IMG/VR virus record: IMGVR_UViG_3300031692_000036
Span: 1 to 25,800 of that record
DNA from: a virus
Strand: one strand, 5' to 3'
DNA: 25,800 bases
In this document: piece after piece, positions 1 to 6,358 of the stretch
Layout of the letters: each line of letters opens with the position of its first letter
How positions within the stretch are numbered: position 1 is the stretch's first letter
Position numbers and translations under genes: made by a program
Notes under the pieces: model-generated
What the model was told of the DNA's origin: nothing
Database searches by the model: none
What the model saw: the letters and a program-made list of their open reading frames with translations, nothing else

Positions 1-1
1 G

Positions 2-241
2 TACTTCGAGGAGGTCTCGACCGAGAAGAGGAGCGGGTGGCGGCCGGTGAGAGTCCCTCCCGGGCTGCTGAAGACGCTGGCGCGCGGCGGGAGGCGGCTG
101 ACGGCGCGCGAAGCCGACGAAGTGCCGAGAGTCAAGTGCGACGCGCACGGAGAGATGCGCCCGCGCAGCATACGAGGGCGAGTGGTGAGGTACGCCTGCG
201 ACGCCAACCCGGCGCACGAGGCGAGAGTGATGCTTCCGTAG
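2..241 (+). CDS. C-terminal end of an unknown protein (5' partial)
   Basis: The frame is open from the first base of the window and ends at the TAG at 239-241, giving 79 visible residues. A GTG at 47 could be a start, but the purine-rich stretch before it (27-33) is rather far away, so I favour the tail of a longer gene entering from upstream. The C-terminal half has a C-x2-H and later a C-x5-H group (VKCDAHG, YACDANPAH) separated by a basic stretch. This could be a small zinc-binding knuckle, but it does not match a family I know. It sits directly upstream of the prohead protease, where portal or head-morphogenesis genes usually end. Function unknown; the coding call itself is reasonably safe. 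Confidence 0.5.
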   Translation, partial: YFEEVSTEKRSGWRPVRVPPGLLKTLARGGRRLTAREADEVPRVKCDAHGEMRPRSIRGRVVRYACDANPAHEARVMLP

Positions 242-253
242 AGGAGATCAGGC

Positions 254-1291
254 ATGCCGACGCCGACCCCGGGGTCTAACGAGAGCATGGACGACTTCGT
301 GCGCCGGTTCATGGCGGACCCGGCGATGACGCGCGAGTTTCCGGACGCCGCGCAGAGACGCGCCGCCGCGCAGAAGGCATGGGATAGCGAGGGGGTGCGC
401 GAGGAAAAGATACGCGAGGTGACGGCCCTTGGGGGGACGGTGGACGAGGAGGGGAGGGCGCTGCTCGACGTGGCGGTGCTGGGGGCGAAGTCGAGAAACG
501 GCCGGACGTACTCCGAGGGCGCGCTGTCGTCGGCCGCGGCTGTGTTCGAGGGTGCGAAAGTGTTTTTGAACCACAGGCCGCGCGGCTCGCGCGAGCCGCA
601 CAAGGTGCAGGACTTCGTGGGGCGCCTCTCTGGGCTCCACCGGGCTGAGGGCGGCCAGGTGCGCGCCCGCAGGCTCAACGTTGTTGTCGAGGCGCATTGG
701 CCGCTGGTGCGCGACCTCGCTACGAAAGACCCGACGGCCGCGGGGCTGTCGATAGTCGCTGACGGAGAGACGCGCGGCAAGACGGTGACGCGCATCACTG
801 CCAGCGAGTCGGTAGACCTAGTTTCGGACCCAGCCGCCACGAGCGGGCTGTTCGAAGAAAAGGAGAACGAGGTGAACAGAGACGAGGTTATCGCCTCGCT
901 TACGTTGGACGAGCTCCGCAAGCTGCGAGAGGACCTTGTGTCCGACGTGGAGGCTGTCGTCGCGAAGGCGAAAGACGAGAAGCTCTCGGCGCTCGAGAAA
1001 GAGGTGGCGCAGCTCAAGGCCGGCAAGAAGAAGGCGGATGACGACGCCGCGGTGAGCGGGAAGTCAAAGACCGTGGAGGGCCGCCTCCGCAAGATCGTAG
1101 CGTCTGGGGTCAGGCTGAGCGAGGTGCAGCTGAAGGCGGCCGAGGCTCTCGACGACGAGGACGACCTCGACGCGTTTCTCAAAGAGGCGAAGGACTCGGC
1201 GGCGGGGCGGCGGGGTGGCCCGATCAGCCGCGGGAAGGGGGACGGCGCGGACCTGAAGACTGGCGACCTGCGAGAGGCGGTCATAAGCTAG
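254..1291 (+). CDS. Prohead (head maturation) protease with C-terminal scaffold-like region
   Basis: 345 residues. The core has the pattern of the phage prohead proteases: a His in FLNHRPRG (H107), then VGRLSG (about 122-127), then GLSIVADG with Ser166, then ESVDLVSDPAA (185-195). H107, S166 and an acidic residue near 188 are the likely catalytic set. In this family the enzyme cleaves the scaffold and capsid N-termini during head maturation. From about residue 205 the protein becomes a charged helical segment rich in Lys, Glu and Ala (205-265), followed by a second helical part, as expected for an internal scaffold domain. No separate scaffold gene lies before the capsid gene. The N-terminus (FVRRFMADP, EFPDAAQRRAAA) is an adaptor-like helix also seen in such proteins. 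The start ATG has GAGGAG at 241-246 before it. Confidence 0.82.
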   Translation: MPTPTPGSNESMDDFVRRFMADPAMTREFPDAAQRRAAAQKAWDSEGVREEKIREVTALGGTVDEEGRALLDVAVLGAKSRNGRTYSEGALSSAAAVFEGAKVFLNHRPRGSREPHKVQDFVGRLSGLHRAEGGQVRARRLNVVVEAHWPLVRDLATKDPTAAGLSIVADGETRGKTVTRITASESVDLVSDPAATSGLFEEKENEVNRDEVIASLTLDELRKLREDLVSDVEAVVAKAKDEKLSALEKEVAQLKAGKKKADDDAAVSGKSKTVEGRLRKIVASGVRLSEVQLKAAEALDDEDDLDAFLKEAKDSAAGRRGGPISRGKGDGADLKTGDLREAVIS

Positions 1292-1296
1292 AGGCT

Positions 1297-1315
1297 TCGC
1301 TCCGAGAGGGAGCGA
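1297..1315 (+). terminator. 7-bp hairpin between protease and decoration genes
   Basis: TCGCTCC (1297-1303) and GGAGCGA (1309-1315) are perfectly complementary around a GAGAG loop. It fills the 42-base gap between the protease stop and the next start. There is no run of T after it, so it is not a classical Rho-independent terminator. An mRNA-stabilising or processing hairpin that helps raise expression of the capsid genes is equally possible. Confidence 0.35.
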
Positions 1316-1333
1316 GCAGAAACGGAGAAGCAA

Positions 1334-2185
1334 ATGTCTAAGACCTACCCGCACAAGTTGCCGCTCGACGCGCCGCGGGAGTTCAACGTGACCGCGGGGA
1401 CCGTGATAACCCCCGGCGACTTCACGTGGTGGAACGGGACGACGCTCAAGTCGGTCGGAGGGGCCACGGGGCTAGTGGGCGCGTGGTCGAGCGAGGCGAC
1501 GGCTCGGAGAGACGCGACGGCGCGGTTCGCCGGGATCGCCGACTTCGAAGCGCTGTCGACCGACAAGTTCGACCGTACTTTCGCGGTCAAGCCGTGCACG
1601 ATCGCAGACCTGGCCTGCACGTCGTTCACCCCGAAGGTCGGGGACCTCGTCGGGTTCGAGAAGGACGCGGCGGGAAACTACCTGTACGGGCAGAAGGTGC
1701 AGAAGGTGCTGCACCCGTACGACGCGATCGGGTACGCGGTGAGAGACTACTCTTCCGCCGTGACGACCGTGCGCTGCGCCGTACTCAGCGGGTACGCGCT
1801 GCACCAGCAGATCAGGTCGCTCGTGAAGCGGTTCGGCGTGCACGTCGACGCGACCGGATACGCGGCCGCGACGAGCCACCTCGTGGACTACAATTTCAAC
1901 GAGTACGTGCGCATCTTGGCGGCCGAGTTTGTCGTCATGACGCTCACCGCCGGGGCGGCGACGTTCACGCTGACTAAGGGGACCGACGACCTCGACGACA
2001 CGCTGACCGTCGCGGACGCCCAAGCGGTCGGGTCGGTACACAGGCAGGAGATGGTCGGGGCGACCAACCCGGACCGGCTGGAGCTGGAGCACGACGACGA
2101 CTTCGACGTCGCGTCCGACGCGACCCCGACCGGGGGAGCTGGGACGCTCATCATCGAGTACATGTCGCAGATGCTCGTGGCGTAG
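1334..2185 (+). CDS. Probable head decoration or head fibre protein
   Basis: 283 residues, placed between the prohead protease and the major capsid protein, the usual place for a capsid decoration protein. The start ATG is preceded by CGGAGAAG at 1322-1329. The N-terminal part (about 1-170) is rich in Gly, Thr, Val and aromatic residues and reads like a beta-rich fold (GTVITPGDFTWWNG; later FTPKVGDLVGFE). A second domain from about residue 185 (EYVRILAAEFVVMTLTAG) ends in LIIEYMSQMLVA and looks like a separate beta-sandwich. Decoration proteins bind the outside of the mature capsid and stabilise it. The call rests on position and general character, not on a diagnostic motif. It could also be a second capsid component. 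Confidence 0.5.
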   Translation: MSKTYPHKLPLDAPREFNVTAGTVITPGDFTWWNGTTLKSVGGATGLVGAWSSEATARRDATARFAGIADFEALSTDKFDRTFAVKPCTIADLACTSFTPKVGDLVGFEKDAAGNYLYGQKVQKVLHPYDAIGYAVRDYSSAVTTVRCAVLSGYALHQQIRSLVKRFGVHVDATGYAAATSHLVDYNFNEYVRILAAEFVVMTLTAGAATFTLTKGTDDLDDTLTVADAQAVGSVHRQEMVGATNPDRLELEHDDDFDVASDATPTGGAGTLIIEYMSQMLVA

Positions 2186-2225
2186 GCACGCGGCAGGAGC
2201 GCAGCGAACCAAAGGAGAACGAACG

Positions 2226-3416
2226 ATGAACGGTGTCGCACTCAAGAAACTAGTCGAAAGCCACGGGCACGAGGAGGTCGCGAGCCGGCTCGTGCGCATG
2301 CTGTGGACTGACGACGCGGCCGAGAGGGTGAGCCCCGACGACTTCTCGGTCAGGGAGCTGTGGGAGGCTTTCGTCGGGCCAGTCGAGACCACGCTGACCA
2401 CGCACAAGGCGCTGGCGCGGAGGGGGTTCCACCAGGCCCCGCTGATCGAGGCGCAGCAGTCGTCGGCGTTCTCGGTGGTTACCGGTAACGTCATCGCGGC
2501 CAAGGTGCAGGCCGCGTTCGACGAGCACCCGATGGTGCTCGACCAGCTAGTGGAGAAGCAGGGGTCGAAGACGCGCACCGAGAGGTTCTCCGGGTTTCAG
2601 GCGTTCGGAGGGATCAACGACGTCCCGGAGGGGCAGCAGTACCCGGAGACTGGGTTCTTTGACAGGGCGACCGAGGGCCCCGAGCCGCCGAAGCGCGGGG
2701 CGATGATCCAGCTGACCGAAGAGACCGTGTTCTTCGACCAGACCGGGACCGTGCTCGGAAGGGCGCGAGACATCGGGAAGGCGATGCGTCGAGACCGCGA
2801 GGCGTACGGCATCCACGCGGTTGAAGACCTCTCCGCGACGTACTACTGCTACTACCCGCTCGTCGCCGGGTCTCCGACGCGGACCGCGCTCTACAGGGCC
2901 GCTGCCGCGGGGTCAGAGTGGTACAACAAGAACGTCAACTCGGCCGTCATCGTCCTCCAGGACTGGACCGACATCGACGAGGCCGGAGCGCTGTTCGGGG
3001 CGATGAAGGACGAGGCGAACGAGCCCGTGTACATCGAGGGCAACGTGCTCCTGGTCCCGCGGGCGCTCACCGCGACCGCGCTCCGCATCGTCGGGGCCAC
3101 GCGGCTCGAGACGACTCCAGCGTTCACCGCCGGCACCGACACGCAGTTCACCACTGTGACACCGAACATCGTGCAGGCGCTGGAGAACGTAGGCGGGATG
3201 CCGAGGCCGGTGACGTCGCCGTACCTCTCGTCCGCGACCACGTGGTACTACGGCGACCCGAAGTCGCAGTTCGTCGAGCAGGAGATCTTTCCTGTTCAGG
3301 TCGTCGAGCTCCCGCCGGACCAGAGGTCTGACCTCGTGGCCGGGTTCAGGGCTCGCCGCAAGAGCAGGGTGTTCGCGCGTCACGACGCGTTCTTCTTGAA
3401 GCTCACCGCGACGTAG
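2226..3416 (+). CDS. Major capsid protein (HK97-fold type)
   Basis: 396 residues with a very good ribosome site (AAAGGAGA at 2212-2219), as expected for the most abundant virion protein. It follows protease and decoration genes and precedes the head-tail connectors, the standard position. The first about 100 residues are helical and charged, typical of a segment removed by the prohead protease. The body alternates strands and helices, with a segment GAMIQLTEETVFFDQTG, where capsid spine regions are usually found, and a basic C-terminus (FRARRKSRVFARHDAFFLKL) that fits the P-domain and A-domain end. I did not see a family-defining motif, so the call depends on length, order and expression signal. 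Confidence 0.75.
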   Translation: MNGVALKKLVESHGHEEVASRLVRMLWTDDAAERVSPDDFSVRELWEAFVGPVETTLTTHKALARRGFHQAPLIEAQQSSAFSVVTGNVIAAKVQAAFDEHPMVLDQLVEKQGSKTRTERFSGFQAFGGINDVPEGQQYPETGFFDRATEGPEPPKRGAMIQLTEETVFFDQTGTVLGRARDIGKAMRRDREAYGIHAVEDLSATYYCYYPLVAGSPTRTALYRAAAAGSEWYNKNVNSAVIVLQDWTDIDEAGALFGAMKDEANEPVYIEGNVLLVPRALTATALRIVGATRLETTPAFTAGTDTQFTTVTPNIVQALENVGGMPRPVTSPYLSSATTWYYGDPKSQFVEQEIFPVQVVELPPDQRSDLVAGFRARRKSRVFARHDAFFLKLTAT

Positions 3417-3425
3417 GAGCAGCGA

Positions 3426-3650
3426 ATGTCGACGGCGCAGGACATAGTCGACAAGATCGACGCGCTGATACTCGCGAAGCTGTCCGGCGCGAAGGGCGCC
3501 GCGGACGTGGCGGACAGGGCGCTAGAGGGCTTGAGCATCACGTGGAGCACCTCGCTCGCCGCGCTAAAAGACCTCAGGGACTTTTACGCGCGGCGAGCAG
3601 ACTATGAGGAGGGGCTCGGCGGCGAGGCGGAGATGATAGTCGTTGAGTGA
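3426..3650 (+). CDS. Small head-tail joining protein, gpW-like
   Basis: 74 residues. The pattern is an N-terminal helix (AQDIVDKIDALILAKLSG), a short turn containing GLSITWSTS, and a second helix (LAALKDLRDFYARR). This helix-hairpin-helix layout and its size match the lambda gpW group, which sits on the portal and helps attach the tail. The gene starts 9 bases after the capsid stop with TAGGAG as ribosome site. Its stop overlaps the next start (TTGAGTGA). The call is by layout and position; primary sequence similarity in this group is always weak. Confidence 0.55.
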   Translation: MSTAQDIVDKIDALILAKLSGAKGAADVADRALEGLSITWSTSLAALKDLRDFYARRADYEEGLGGEAEMIVVE

Positions 3651-3972
3651 CTGGAGCTCAACATATAACGCGACTATGTGCGTGTACCGCACGTCGTCGA
3701 AGCAGGACCAGCTTGGGGTCAGCAAGAAGGGCCGCGAGCTCCTGTACGAGGGAGTGGAGTGCAGGTTGATGCCTGTTGACCACGCGGACGAGCGCAGGGA
3801 GGAGCAGTCGCGCGTGGTCGAGGCGCACGACGTGTTCTTCGACACGGCAGACGCCTCGGGGGTGGAGCCCGGAGACGAGCTGGTGTCGGGCGGCAAGACG
3901 TATGTCGTGACGTACGTGCACGACTTGTGCTCGTCTGGAGAGGTCACCAAGTGCAGGACGGAGTCAAAGTAG
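3643..3972 (+). CDS. Head closure (stopper) protein of the connector
   Basis: 109 residues. It starts with TTG at 3643, overlapping the previous stop by 8 bases. The C-terminal half has the usual head-closure pattern: a short strand, then GVEPGDELVSGGKTYVVTYV, where 'GD.l...gk.Y.V' is a recurring signature in SPP1 gp16/FII-like head-tail adaptors, then a final strand. Such proteins plug the portal after packaging and form the surface the tail docks to. The rare TTG start together with stop-start overlap suggests translational coupling that keeps it in proportion to the upstream joining protein. Confidence 0.6.
   Translation: MSDWSSTYNATMCVYRTSSKQDQLGVSKKGRELLYEGVECRLMPVDHADERREEQSRVVEAHDVFFDTADASGVEPGDELVSGGKTYVVTYVHDLCSSGEVTKCRTESK
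3937..3944 (+). promoter_or_regulatory. Ribosome binding site that fixes the start of the gp10-like gene
   Basis: GGAGAGGT lies six bases before the GTG at 3951, inside the end of the head-closure gene. The in-frame ATG at 3927 lies upstream of it and has no comparable purine stretch, so translation most likely begins at 3951. Confidence 0.6.
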
Positions 3973-4373
3973 CGTGGTACGGCAGGCAAGTAGAGAGCGC
4001 CGTCGGCGACCTCGCGGGCGAGAAGCTGCGCTTGATCGCCCTGCTGGTCCAGCAAAAAATGGTTACGTCCTTCACGGGGCGACCATCCGGGGGTGGCGGC
4101 GCCCGCCATGTCCCGTCGGCCCCTGGAGAGCCTCCGGCTGTGGACACTGGGAACCTACGTTCCTCCGTGCTCTGGGAGCTGGACAACGGGACGTCGAGCT
4201 TAAGCCCGGGGACGGGGGCCGGGGCGACGACGGCGCGGATCGGAGTCCCGGAGCACGCCATATACGGGCTGTACCTGGAGGTCGGGTCGGAGAAGACCAA
4301 CCTGGAGGCGCGGCCATGGATGGTACCCGCGGTCGACGCGGTGATGCTTGAGCTAGGGAGAGTGTTCGGATGA
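3951..4373 (+). CDS. Tail completion protein, HK97 gp10-like
   Basis: 140 residues from the GTG at 3951 (147 if an ATG at 3927 is used). The sequence shows an N-terminal helix (LAGEKLRLIALLVQQKMV), a Ser/Gly/Pro-rich linker, then VDTGNLRSSV, GVPEHAIYGLYLEVG and RPWMVPAVDAVM. The set 'tG.Lr.Si', 'YA.ylE.G' and 'aRPfl.pa' is the hallmark of the HK97 gp10-like tail completion family, needed to finish the head-proximal end of the tail. It overlaps the upstream gene by 22 bases and the downstream gene by 4. Confidence 0.75.
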   Translation: MQDGVKVAWYGRQVESAVGDLAGEKLRLIALLVQQKMVTSFTGRPSGGGGARHVPSAPGEPPAVDTGNLRSSVLWELDNGTSSLSPGTGAGATTARIGVPEHAIYGLYLEVGSEKTNLEARPWMVPAVDAVMLELGRVFG

Positions 4374-4858
4374 GAGGACCGGTCGAGCTGCGAGGGGACG
4401 CGCTGTACGCGCTGTACCCCGCGTTGCGAAAGTACATACTCGACGAAATGCGGTCTGTGGGAGGGGACGACGACGAAAAGAAGTCGGTGTGGACGCGCAT
4501 GGCCGAGAGGGTGTACACTGAAATAGGCCCGGACTTGTCGTCTGATGATGACGCGCGCGACGAACCGTACGTGTTCATCCGGCAGATAGGGGGCAGCCCG
4601 CAGCATACTATGGGGCCGACGTCTACGCTCGAGGTCGTGAGGGTGCAAGTGCAGATAGTGGTGCAGGAGGACGACTTATCTGGCGGGTTCTTCGCGAGAG
4701 GGCTGCTGTGGACGATACTGGACGGGGCCGACGTGGAGGTCGAGTGTCCCGGGTACGTGGGGAAGGCCTCGGTGATGCGCAAAGAGTGGGTCAACGTCCG
4801 CGTCGACAGGTGGTGGAAGCTTGCGACCGACTTCGAGATAATGATCGACACGAGCTAG
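4370..4858 (+). CDS. Tail terminator protein
   Basis: 162 residues, starting at an ATG that overlaps the previous stop (ATGA). The centre holds the strand RVQVQIVVQED, followed by a helix (GGFFARGLLWTILDGADVEV) and a last strand pair. This is the usual layout of small tail terminator proteins (lambda gpU-like and DUF3168-like), which cap the tail tube as a hexameric ring. Its place between the gp10-like protein and the tube protein supports this. Primary sequence conservation is low, so the identity is by order and predicted fold. Confidence 0.6.
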   Translation: MRGPVELRGDALYALYPALRKYILDEMRSVGGDDDEKKSVWTRMAERVYTEIGPDLSSDDDARDEPYVFIRQIGGSPQHTMGPTSTLEVVRVQVQIVVQEDDLSGGFFARGLLWTILDGADVEVECPGYVGKASVMRKEWVNVRVDRWWKLATDFEIMIDTS

Positions 4859-4867
4859 GAGCCTAAC

Positions 4868-5242
4868 ATGGCCGCAGTACACGGAAAAGACGGAAGCGTG
4901 ACGTTCGCCACCGGGCACACTGACAACGTGCACGAGTGGTCGCTGGACAGGGAGCTAGAGACGGCGGACATAATGCCTCTCGGGGCAGAAAATCGGATCG
5001 CGCTGGCGGGCCCTAAGAACGCGACCGGCCAGTATAGCTGTTACGTTGACGACACGAGTCCGCAGCATGACGTCGGAGACGCCGGGTCCGCGACTTTTAC
5101 GATGACCACTGGTCGGACGTTTACCGCTGACATCTTGATCACCGGCGTCAGCGTGAGCGTCAACACTAGCGGGGCCCAGGTTGCTACGTATAAGTGGGCT
5201 CTCAGCGGAGACGGTACTTCATCTGACTTCGCGGTGGCGTGA
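4868..5242 (+). CDS. Major tail tube protein
   Basis: 124 residues, with AGGAG at 4857-4861 upstream. It begins with HGKDGSVTF and continues NVHEWSLDRELETAD, the recurrent start of a group of short tube proteins ('G..g.v......v..W.l......d.t'). Alternating Thr/Ser/Val strands then fill the protein (SATFTMTTGRTFTADILITG), compatible with the tail tube beta-sandwich that stacks in hexameric rings. The single small tube gene and the absence of a sheath gene next to it make the tail a non-contractile one. Its stop overlaps the next ATG. Confidence 0.7.
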   Translation: MAAVHGKDGSVTFATGHTDNVHEWSLDRELETADIMPLGAENRIALAGPKNATGQYSCYVDDTSPQHDVGDAGSATFTMTTGRTFTADILITGVSVSVNTSGAQVATYKWALSGDGTSSDFAVA

Positions 5243-5763
5243 TGGCCGACAGGATACTCGGGTTAGACGCGTCGTTTCGAGTAGCGGGCAAGTACGGCCC
5301 GCTCGACCCGACGTATGGAGACGTCTTGAAAAGCGTCTTGTTGTCGTTTAAGACGTCGTTCACGGGAGACGGAACCGCTCAGTGGGCGGATCGGGTGTAT
5401 GCCGCCACAGGCACGTGCGGAGAGAGCACGCACCGAGCCACGGTGTCGCTGTATGGGGTCTTAGAGGACGACTTCGGGGGCGCGATTGATCTTGACGAGC
5501 TGGTGGGTCTATTCGTCGAGAACACGTCAACAGAGGACGGGTACGACATATGGCTGCGGGCGGGGGTGACGAACCCGGTAGAGAGCGTGTTCATGACGAC
5601 CGACGACAGGGTACTCATCAAGAAAGGCGGAGCGATCGGGATGCTCACCCCGGTCGACGGGTTCTCGATAAACTCCGGCGCGTATAACCTGTCGTTAGAG
5701 GCGGCGGGAGACTATAACGCGTCGTGGAAGCTTATGCTCATAGGAAGAAACCAGAGGGCATGA
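5242..5763 (+). CDS. Probable tail-associated beta-sandwich protein, family unknown
   Basis: 173 residues from the ATG at 5242, which overlaps the tube stop as GTGATG. The C-terminal two thirds resemble an uncharacterised phage virion family: a variable N-terminus, then 'LVGLFVENTS' (a strand with 'vkN.s'), then VLIKKGGAIGMLTP, then a last strand ending in KLMLIGRN. The 'v..GG...l.sp.....' and terminal 'iiG' pattern looks like a jelly-roll or similar sandwich domain. Its place between tube and chaperone suggests a tail component, perhaps decorating the tube or present at its tip. Codon use here is slightly richer in AT than in the neighbours. Confidence 0.5.
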   Translation: MADRILGLDASFRVAGKYGPLDPTYGDVLKSVLLSFKTSFTGDGTAQWADRVYAATGTCGESTHRATVSLYGVLEDDFGGAIDLDELVGLFVENTSTEDGYDIWLRAGVTNPVESVFMTTDDRVLIKKGGAIGMLTPVDGFSINSGAYNLSLEAAGDYNASWKLMLIGRNQRA

Positions 5764-6230
5764 TGGACGGAATAGCGCCTACTAGCAAAACGGCTGAGCA
5801 CGCGTTCAGCGCGCCGATCAAGGTTCCGATAAACGGTGAGCAGGTGCCGCTCGACCTCATCCGCGTTCAAGACCTCGTAGACTTCACGCGCGAGGTGCAC
5901 GACGAGCAGGTGAGACTCGTCATGGAGAACCTCGACAAGATCGCCGGTGACGACCCAAAGGCGAGGTTCTTCGCCGTGTCGACCGTGGCGGGAGGAGACG
6001 CGGCTCAGGCAACGTCGCAGCTAAAGACCCCAACCGCCATGGCGTGGATGCTCAATCGCTGCTACTCGAGGACGCACCCAGACGAGAAGCGCCAGCTCTC
6101 GCAGATGCTGACGATCAGGCAGCTGATCGACGTGTTCGACGCCTTGTCGACGTCTTCAGGGCTCACAGACCCGGACCCTACCTCAGGAGGGGCGAAGACG
6201 GAGGAGAAGGAGGAGGCTGGCCAGACATAG
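5760..6230 (+). CDS. Tail assembly chaperone, gpG-like short form
   Basis: 156 residues from the ATG at 5760, which overlaps the preceding stop; AGAGG lies just upstream. It is mainly helical, highly charged, and ends in a disordered-looking tail GGAKTEEKEEAGQT. It lies directly before the tape measure gene, where siphophages encode two chaperone forms (lambda G and GT) that coat the tape measure while the tail is built. A second reading frame continues immediately where this one stops (see next entries). No catalytic motif is visible. The function is assigned by position, size and the overlapping frame. Confidence 0.65.
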   Translation: MMDGIAPTSKTAEHAFSAPIKVPINGEQVPLDLIRVQDLVDFTREVHDEQVRLVMENLDKIAGDDPKARFFAVSTVAGGDAAQATSQLKTPTAMAWMLNRCYSRTHPDEKRQLSQMLTIRQLIDVFDALSTSSGLTDPDPTSGGAKTEEKEEAGQT

Positions 6231-6358
6231 ACTGGGGGTGCGTCTTCGCCGACGTGGCGCACTTTTATCCAGGGGTCGAGACGAAGAGGCTGTCGCTGAA
6301 GCAGATGGGGATGCTGCTCACGCGCATTGACAGGTACGTAGGAGCGACGATGCGATGA
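6044..6358 (+). CDS. Tail assembly chaperone extension (T part), probably reached by -1 frameshift
   Basis: This -1 frame is open from about 6044, but only the part after about 6210 looks like protein: WPDIDWGCVFADVAHFYPG, then TKRLSLKQMGMLLTRIDRYVG, stopping at 6358. The earlier part is an Arg/Asp-rich mirror of the upstream gene. There is no good ribosome site and ATG at the point where the protein-like part begins; a GTG at 6254 would cut the conserved-looking WPDIDW part away. The simplest reading is that ribosomes slip from the G frame and make a G-T fusion of roughly 190-200 residues, as in lambda and many siphophages. The last codons overlap the tape measure start at 6355. Confidence 0.55.
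   Translation: MDAQSLLLEDAPRREAPALADADDQAADRRVRRLVDVFRAHRPGPYLRRGEDGGEGGGWPDIDWGCVFADVAHFYPGVETKRLSLKQMGMLLTRIDRYVGATMR
6183..6228 (+). other. Probable programmed frameshift region
   Basis: The last 15 codons of the short chaperone form contain an almost pure purine stretch (GGAGGGGCGAAG, then GGAGGAGAAGGAGGAGG at 6200-6216) in which both the 0 and -1 frames are open. The purine run contains strong Shine-Dalgarno-like hexamers, a known stimulator of -1 slipping in bacteria. I did not find a canonical X XXY YYZ heptamer in the right phase, so the exact slip site is undetermined. Confidence 0.4.

Noticed and set aside
1472-2578. Long open frame on the minus strand (368 codons) across the decoration and capsid genes
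   Set aside because: Arg/Val/His-rich composition, no ribosome site, and it lies opposite two well-supported genes. Such antisense frames arise from the codon bias of GC-rich DNA.
6254-6358. Independent small gene of 34 codons starting at GTG 6254
   Set aside because: It would drop the WPDIDW part that looks conserved and has no ribosome site; a frameshifted extension of the chaperone explains the region better.
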